From an uncultured Clostridiaceae bacterium (GTDB taxonomy: Bacteria > Bacillota > Clostridia > Lachnospirales > Lachnospiraceae): a stretch of DNA of 10,460 nucleotides. The position numbers and the translations under genes were made by a program. Positions within the stretch are counted from its first letter, which is position 1. Every line of letters starts with the position of its first letter. The stretch lies in contig CAUCBQ010000070.1 of the NCBI GenBank assembly GCA_958441075.1, forward strand, positions 1-10,460, given 5' to 3'. This document shows, piece by piece, positions 5,656-10,460 of this stretch. The notes beneath the pieces are model-generated. The model searched no databases. It had not been told where the DNA came from and was given only the letters and a program-made list of their open reading frames with translations.

Positions 5656-7446
5656 ATGATAAAAAAGAGAGATGAAATACCGGCGGAAGCCACCTGGAAG
5701 CTGGAGGATATGGTAGAGAATAGGGAAGCGTGGGAGAAGCTGTATGAAGAAGCGGTCCGGGAAGCAGACCGCTATCAGGAGTTTAAGGGAACACTGGGAC
5801 GGTCGGCGGACCGGCTTTTTGAGGGGCTTTCATTTGATGATTCTATTTCACAGAAAATAGAACGGCTGTATGTATATGCCAGGATGCGTTCAGATGAGGA
5901 CACGGCGGGACAGCAGGCCCAGGATATGTTTTCCAGAGCCCAGAGCCTGTCTTTTCGGGCAGGAGAGCTGTCGTCCTATATGGTGCCGGAGATTCTTTCG
6001 ATCCCGGATGAACAGCTGGAAGCGTTTCAGAGGGAGAAAAAGGAGCTTGGGCTGTATGGCAGGCTGTTAAGTCAGCTGCTTAAGAGAAAGGCCCATACGC
6101 TTTCCGATGAGCTGGAGGCACTTCTGGCTGCTTCTCAGGAGGCCACGCAGGGGGGAGCACAGGTATTCCGTATGTTTAATAATGCAGATGTGCGCTTTCC
6201 ATCCATTATCGGGGAGGATGGGAGAGAGCTTCCTGTAACCCATGGAACCTATATTTCCCTGATGGAGCATCCGGACCGCAGGATACGCAGGGAGGCATTT
6301 CAAAGTTTGTATAGTGTATACAGACAATATTCAAACACCCTGGCATCTGCTTTTGGCGCAAATGTGAAGCAGGCTGTATTTTATGCCAAAGCACGAAAGT
6401 ATACGTCCAGCCGGGAATATTATCTGAGTTCGAATGAGGTGCCTGAAGCGGTGTATGACCGTCTGGTGTCATCGGTGAGGAAGGGCCTTCCTCTTATGCA
6501 CCGCTACATGTCCCTGAGAAAGAGGCTTCTTGGGGTGGATGAGCTTCATATGTATGACGTTTATGTTCCTCTTACATCACAGGGGAATATACATTATACC
6601 TTTGAAGAGGCAAAGAAAATAGTGAAGGAGGGACTGGCTCCATTGGGGGAGGAATATCTGTCCCTGCTTGAAACAGGCTTTGAGGGCCGTTGGATTGATG
6701 TATATGAAAATGAAGGAAAGAGAAGCGGAGCTTATTCCTGGGGGATTTACGGCTGCCATCCCTATGTGCTGTTAAATTTCCACGGCACTTTAAATGATGT
6801 ATTTACGCTGGCTCACGAGATGGGGCACGCCATTCATACCTGGTATTCCAATGAAAACCAGCCCTACGTCTATGCAGGCTATAAGATTTTTGTGGCAGAG
6901 GTAGCGTCTACCTGCAATGAGGCCCTTCTGATCCGCTATCTGCTGAAGCAGTGTAAAGAAAGGAAGGAACGGGCGTATTTGTTGAACCATTTTCTGGAAA
7001 GCTTCCGGGCAACTCTGTTCCGTCAGACCATGTTTGCGGAATTTGAGAATACAGTTCATGAGCTGGGAGCAGCGGGAGAGAGCCTGACTTCGGAAAAACT
7101 GTGCGGAATTTATCGGAAATTAAATGAGGATTATTTTGGGCCGGATATGGTTTCTGATTCGGAAATTGGTTATGAATGGGAGCGGATTCCCCATTTTTAT
7201 ACACCTTTTTATGTATATCAGTACGCAACCGGTTTTTCGGCTGCCATTGCCATCAGCCGCCGGATCATGGAAGGGGAGCCGGGGATTTTAGAGGGCTATA
7301 AGCGGTTTTTAAGCGGAGGCTGCAGTATGGAGCCGGTGGAGCTTTTAAAGCTATGCGGCGTGGATATGTCTGAGAGCAGGCCGGTGGATCAGGCAATGGA
7401 GTTCTTTGAAGAGCTTCTGGATGAATTTGAGGTATGCATGAAATGA
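5656..7446 (+). CDS. pepF: Oligoendopeptidase F (M3B zinc metallopeptidase)
   Basis: This 596-residue cytoplasmic zinc peptidase cuts short peptides and is usually involved in intracellular peptide turnover. The length is typical of PepF (about 600 residues). The N-terminus has the usual IPAEATWKLEDM start, with an all-helical N-terminal region over roughly residues 1-190, followed by the M3 catalytic domain. The zinc motif HEMGH is at residues 387-391, with catalytic E388, and the third ligand is probably E415 in the segment FVAEVAST, 24 residues later as expected for family M3. No signal peptide is present. It is the first gene of a probable three-gene unit driven by the promoter at 5592-5619. 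The motif set and the full length leave little doubt about the family. Confidence 0.95.
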   Translation: MIKKRDEIPAEATWKLEDMVENREAWEKLYEEAVREADRYQEFKGTLGRSADRLFEGLSFDDSISQKIERLYVYARMRSDEDTAGQQAQDMFSRAQSLSFRAGELSSYMVPEILSIPDEQLEAFQREKKELGLYGRLLSQLLKRKAHTLSDELEALLAASQEATQGGAQVFRMFNNADVRFPSIIGEDGRELPVTHGTYISLMEHPDRRIRREAFQSLYSVYRQYSNTLASAFGANVKQAVFYAKARKYTSSREYYLSSNEVPEAVYDRLVSSVRKGLPLMHRYMSLRKRLLGVDELHMYDVYVPLTSQGNIHYTFEEAKKIVKEGLAPLGEEYLSLLETGFEGRWIDVYENEGKRSGAYSWGIYGCHPYVLLNFHGTLNDVFTLAHEMGHAIHTWYSNENQPYVYAGYKIFVAEVASTCNEALLIRYLLKQCKERKERAYLLNHFLESFRATLFRQTMFAEFENTVHELGAAGESLTSEKLCGIYRKLNEDYFGPDMVSDSEIGYEWERIPHFYTPFYVYQYATGFSAAIAISRRIMEGEPGILEGYKRFLSGGCSMEPVELLKLCGVDMSESRPVDQAMEFFEELLDEFEVCMK

Positions 7447-7508
7447 CAATGGACCGGATGGAAGGTGATTTAAAGTATGGGTAAATTTGGAAACAGGAGG
7501 AATGTATT

Positions 7509-8198
7509 ATGTTGGGAACCATTGCAAATACCGGCGCAATTCTCACGGGCTGCGTAGTGGGAAGCACCTTAAAGAAGGGAATCGGAGAAAAGTATAAAAC
7601 TGTGATGATGGATTCCATGGGGCTGGCAGCCACAGCCCTTGGAATCAATTCCATTGCAGACGCCATGCCTGAATCACAGTATCATGTTCTGTTTATTGTA
7701 AGTCTGGCACTGGGCGGCCTGATCGGTACCGGGCTTGATCTGGAGGCTGTTTTTGACCGGGCTGTGGGAAGGATTTCCGGCAGCTCTGAGCTGTCTAAGG
7801 GACTGTCCACAGCGATCCTGCTGTTCTGTGCAGGCACACTTTCTATTTTGGGCCCTATGCAGAGTGCCCTTCTGGGAGATAATACCTTCCTTTATACCAA
7901 TGCTGTTCTGGATGGAATTACTTCTGCGGTCCTCAGCTCTGCCTTTGGCTTCGGTATCGCCATTGCGGCAGTGGTGCTTTTTTGCTGGCAGGGGAGTATC
8001 TATCTGCTGGCAAGTGTGATTGAACCCTTTATTACAGATGCTCTGATGACGGAAATCAGTCTGGTAGGCGGAATTTTGATTTTAAGCAGTGGTCTGGGCA
8101 TACTGGGAATCAAGCAGATCCGTACCTTAAATCTGCTGCCGGCCCTTCTGGTTCCGCCTGTGGTAATTGCCCTTCTGACAGCAGTGGGGCTTGGATGA
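7509..8198 (+). CDS. DUF554 family membrane protein
   Basis: This 229-residue integral membrane protein belongs to DUF554 (PF04474, COG1811, the YqgA/YdfK group), a family of uncertain function and possibly a small-molecule or ion transporter. Hydrophobic segments are at about residues 4-20, 36-52, 58-76, 101-122, 138-172, 184-203 and 208-227. Family-typical stretches are FCAGTLSILGPMQSALLGD (106-124) and the LDGITSA segment (134-140). AGGAGG (7495-7500) is 8 bases before the ATG. An ATG at 7502 is in another frame and gives only a short shadow. The gene starts 62 bases after pepF with no terminator between, and the hydrolase gene follows after 33 bases, so all three are probably cotranscribed. 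There is no evidence for a functional link beyond that. Confidence 0.88.
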   Translation: MLGTIANTGAILTGCVVGSTLKKGIGEKYKTVMMDSMGLAATALGINSIADAMPESQYHVLFIVSLALGGLIGTGLDLEAVFDRAVGRISGSSELSKGLSTAILLFCAGTLSILGPMQSALLGDNTFLYTNAVLDGITSAVLSSAFGFGIAIAAVVLFCWQGSIYLLASVIEPFITDALMTEISLVGGILILSSGLGILGIKQIRTLNLLPALLVPPVVIALLTAVGLG

Positions 8199-8231
8199 GG
8201 AGTACATATGCAGATTGGAGGATAATAAAAT

Positions 8232-10328
8232 ATGAACTGGAACTTTTACTTTTCAGGTATTCTATATGCAAAGATACGGGAAGAAACGGAAGCTCTGACG
8301 GTCCGGATTCTGGATATTGAAACAGGAAATCTGGGCGAAGAAAGACCTTTCGGAGAAAAGGAAAATGTATTTTTACAGAAGCTGTGCAGCCGCAGCATCG
8401 CAGGCTTTTTTGAAAAGAAAGCAGACTATGAGGAGAAAATTGCACAGGAGCCGGAAGTCTTTACCTTGGACGGGGAACGGTTTACAAACCGTCGGAGAGA
8501 GTCCTATATTCAGAGAGATAAGAAATTTCCCATGGACTTATTTTATGAAAATGGAAAAATCTGGGCAGTTTTAATGAGTGGACGCGATTATACCGGCATT
8601 CTGGTAAAGGAGGGCATGGAAGAGAATACGGTTCTGAAAATCTGGGATGAGGTATATCCTGACAGGCGGTGTTTTGGCGTCCGGTTTCTGGGAACAGAGT
8701 TTGTAAAGACCAGGGACGGGGAAATGCTGGCTTCGGATGTATATCTGCCCTCAGAGGGACAGCGTTTTCCCACGGTTCTGATCCGTACCCCTTATGGTAA
8801 ATCACGGGGGTTGGAAGGATATTACCGTTTTGTCCAAAGAGGCTATGCAGTGGTGATTCAGGATGTAAGAGGACGGGAGGACAGTACAGGGGAATGGATG
8901 CCCCAGTATTATGAAATTGAAGATGGAGATGATGCCTTAAACTGGATTGCTGCCCAGTCCTGGAGCAATGGGAGTGTGGGAATGACCGGAGGCTCCTATC
9001 TGGGATATGTTCAGTGGGCTGCTGCTGCCAGCGGAAATCCTCATCTGAAGGCCATGCTTTCCAGCGTATGTGCCGGAAGCGCCTTTGTAGACCTTCCAAG
9101 AAGGGGCGGCTGCTTTGACTCAGGCATGTTGGCATGGTGCTTTGCTGTGTCAGAGCAGAGGATGCGTCCGGATCTTATGGAACAGGAGAACTGGGATGAG
9201 ATTCTGGATATTCGTCCCATTGAGGATATTCCGAAAAAGGCTCTGGGGCGGGAACTGCCCTTTCTGACCGAATGGCTGAGACATAAGGATATGGATGAAT
9301 TCTGGAAAAAGGGAAACTGGCATCTCAACTATAAGGGCGGACCGGTTCCTGCGCTGATAATGTCCGGCTGGTTTGATGATAACGGAATGGGAACCTCAGA
9401 GGCTCTGGAGCTGATAAAGGACTGGCCTGAGGGAACCTGGAAGGCAGTGCTCGGTCCATGGAAGCACAGCGGCAATGCAGACTATGATCTCCACGGTATT
9501 CATATGGGGCCTGACGCCCTGCGCTACGATATGGATATCCTCTGTATGAAGTGGCTGGAGCATTTTTTAAAGGGCATAGAGAATGGCATTGAGAGGACGC
9601 CTGCGCTGGAATACTATACTCTGGGTGATAATTCCTGGAAAAACGGGCAGTGCTGGCCGCCAGCCAATACAGAAGAGGCAATACTTTACCTGAACGGAGC
9701 AGAGGACGATGCAGCTGCCGGAAATGGAGCCGCCTGCGGTCAGGGAAGCCTGAGCTTTAGGGCTCCTGAAACAGGTGGAAGGGATTCCTATCTTTATGAT
9801 CCCGGAAATCCGTCCGTACATATCATAGATATGTCTGAAAATGAACTGGAGGTTCCGGAGGACTATACGGTGATTGAACAGCGGGAGGATATGCTTTCCT
9901 ATACCACAGAGCCCTTTAAGGAGCCCTTTACGATTACGGGCGAACTGGCGGTGAAGCTGTATGTTTCCTGTGACTGTCCTGATACAGATTTTATGGTGCG
10001 CATTACAGATGTAGATGAAACAGGCCGTTCCATCAAGCTGGCAGACGGTGTTTTATGTGCAAAATACAGAAATGGCTTTGAACAGGCTGAGTATCTAAAG
10101 CCGGATCAGATTTATCCTGTTACTATCCGCACCACCAAAATATCCAATACGTTTCTTCCGGGTCACAGCCTTCGGCTGACGGTTACATCCAGCGGCAAAA
10201 ACTTCATTTTCCCCAACAGCAACACAGAAGATGGCTTTGACAGCACTCGTATGGAAAAAGCTCACATCACAGTACACCGGGGAGCACAGACGCCGTCCGT
10301 AGCGGTGATGATGAGAGAGAAGGACTGA
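8232..10328 (+). CDS. CocE/NonD family alpha/beta hydrolase (X-Pro dipeptidyl-peptidase S15 type)
   Basis: This 698-residue cytoplasmic serine hydrolase belongs to the S15/CocE superfamily, whose members cleave esters, acyl bonds or X-Pro dipeptides. The hydrolase domain (about residues 150-440) starts with the RDGEMLASDVYLP segment and has the RTPYGK (185-190) and DVRGREDSTG (211-220) family motifs. The nucleophile is S255 in GGSYLG, the acid is probably D382 in GWFDD, and the base is H412 in GPWKH. Y188 sits where CocE has its oxyanion tyrosine. A C-terminal beta-sandwich (PepX_C type) covers about 450-690. The first ~145 residues do not match the core family and I do not recognise them. 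There is no signal peptide. GGAGG (8217-8221) is 10 bases before the ATG. Substrate cannot be predicted from sequence; placement after pepF hints at peptide metabolism but does not prove it. Confidence 0.88.
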   Translation: MNWNFYFSGILYAKIREETEALTVRILDIETGNLGEERPFGEKENVFLQKLCSRSIAGFFEKKADYEEKIAQEPEVFTLDGERFTNRRRESYIQRDKKFPMDLFYENGKIWAVLMSGRDYTGILVKEGMEENTVLKIWDEVYPDRRCFGVRFLGTEFVKTRDGEMLASDVYLPSEGQRFPTVLIRTPYGKSRGLEGYYRFVQRGYAVVIQDVRGREDSTGEWMPQYYEIEDGDDALNWIAAQSWSNGSVGMTGGSYLGYVQWAAAASGNPHLKAMLSSVCAGSAFVDLPRRGGCFDSGMLAWCFAVSEQRMRPDLMEQENWDEILDIRPIEDIPKKALGRELPFLTEWLRHKDMDEFWKKGNWHLNYKGGPVPALIMSGWFDDNGMGTSEALELIKDWPEGTWKAVLGPWKHSGNADYDLHGIHMGPDALRYDMDILCMKWLEHFLKGIENGIERTPALEYYTLGDNSWKNGQCWPPANTEEAILYLNGAEDDAAAGNGAACGQGSLSFRAPETGGRDSYLYDPGNPSVHIIDMSENELEVPEDYTVIEQREDMLSYTTEPFKEPFTITGELAVKLYVSCDCPDTDFMVRITDVDETGRSIKLADGVLCAKYRNGFEQAEYLKPDQIYPVTIRTTKISNTFLPGHSLRLTVTSSGKNFIFPNSNTEDGFDSTRMEKAHITVHRGAQTPSVAVMMREKD

Positions 10329-10365
10329 GGAAAAGGTGAGGGAGCTTCGGGGAAAATGGGTACTG

Positions 10366-10395
10366 TTCAGACGGTGAAAACTATGATAATATAAT
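10366..10395 (+). promoter_or_regulatory. Possible promoter pointing out of the window
   Basis: TTCAGA (10366-10371) is followed after 18 bases by a perfect TATAAT (10390-10395). The sequence from 10329 to the window end has no gene. A short AAACG/CGTTT inverted repeat (10419-10423 and 10433-10437) follows the -10. No clear terminator for the hydrolase transcript is seen. The next gene would lie beyond the window, so this call is weak. Confidence 0.35.
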
Positions 10396-10460
10396 AACAT
10401 ATCACATAGGTAATTGCGAAACGCACTAAGCTCGTTTGAATATTGATTGAAAACAGGGAA

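Noticed and set aside
8208..8225. Five-codon ORF with its own GAGGAG-like site just before the hydrolase start
   Set aside because: It could be a translational leader, but at five codons it cannot be distinguished from chance and overlaps the real ribosome site.
8482..9135. Minus-strand open frame (217 codons) opposite the hydrolase gene
   Set aside because: Pro/Ser/Arg-rich antisense shadow of a gene with clear catalytic motifs; no recognisable domain.

Overview
The window looks like chromosomal DNA of an anaerobic, low-to-mid GC Firmicute, most likely a Lachnospiraceae/Clostridia-type gut bacterium. This is judged from gene content (a COG1149-type ferredoxin-ATPase pair, DegV, a PfoR-like EIIC, PepF, DUF554), strong GGAGG ribosome sites and near-consensus sigma-A promoters. 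No rRNA, tRNA, CRISPR array, insertion sequence or phage gene is visible.

Left part (28-2442, + strand): a tightly coupled four-gene operon in which two MinD-type ATPases carrying an inserted 2x[4Fe-4S] ferredoxin domain sit between two small NifX/NifB-C-terminal-like (dinitrogenase iron-molybdenum cofactor family) proteins. All three junctions are 4-base ATGA overlaps. This resembles the ATPase/ferredoxin and orange-protein modules of anaerobes and suggests a metal-sulfur cofactor assembly or carrier machine unrelated to nitrogen fixation. No nif structural gene is present. The operon's promoter lies upstream of the window.

Middle part (2443-5433): a DegV-family (fatty-acid-binding, FakB-like) gene starts with GTG behind a region rich in inverted repeats. 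It converges on a minus-strand gene for a PfoR/PTS_EIIC_2-type membrane protein, and the two share a bidirectional terminator. Upstream of the EIIC gene, also on the minus strand, is a lipoprotein gene with two copies of a divergent small domain, followed by its own terminator. Each minus-strand gene has a recognisable promoter.

Right part (5592-10328, + strand): a promoter divergent from the lipoprotein gene drives oligoendopeptidase F (pepF), followed closely by a DUF554 membrane protein and a CocE/NonD-type alpha/beta hydrolase with an unrecognised N-terminal extension. Spacing (62 and 33 bases) and the lack of terminators suggest one transcription unit of two hydrolases with a membrane protein between them. 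The last 132 bases hold no gene; a possible promoter there points out of the window.

The most unusual system visible is the NifX-ATPase-ATPase-NifX operon. Its family is known, but its substrate is not, and its two small proteins differ in their metal-binding features.
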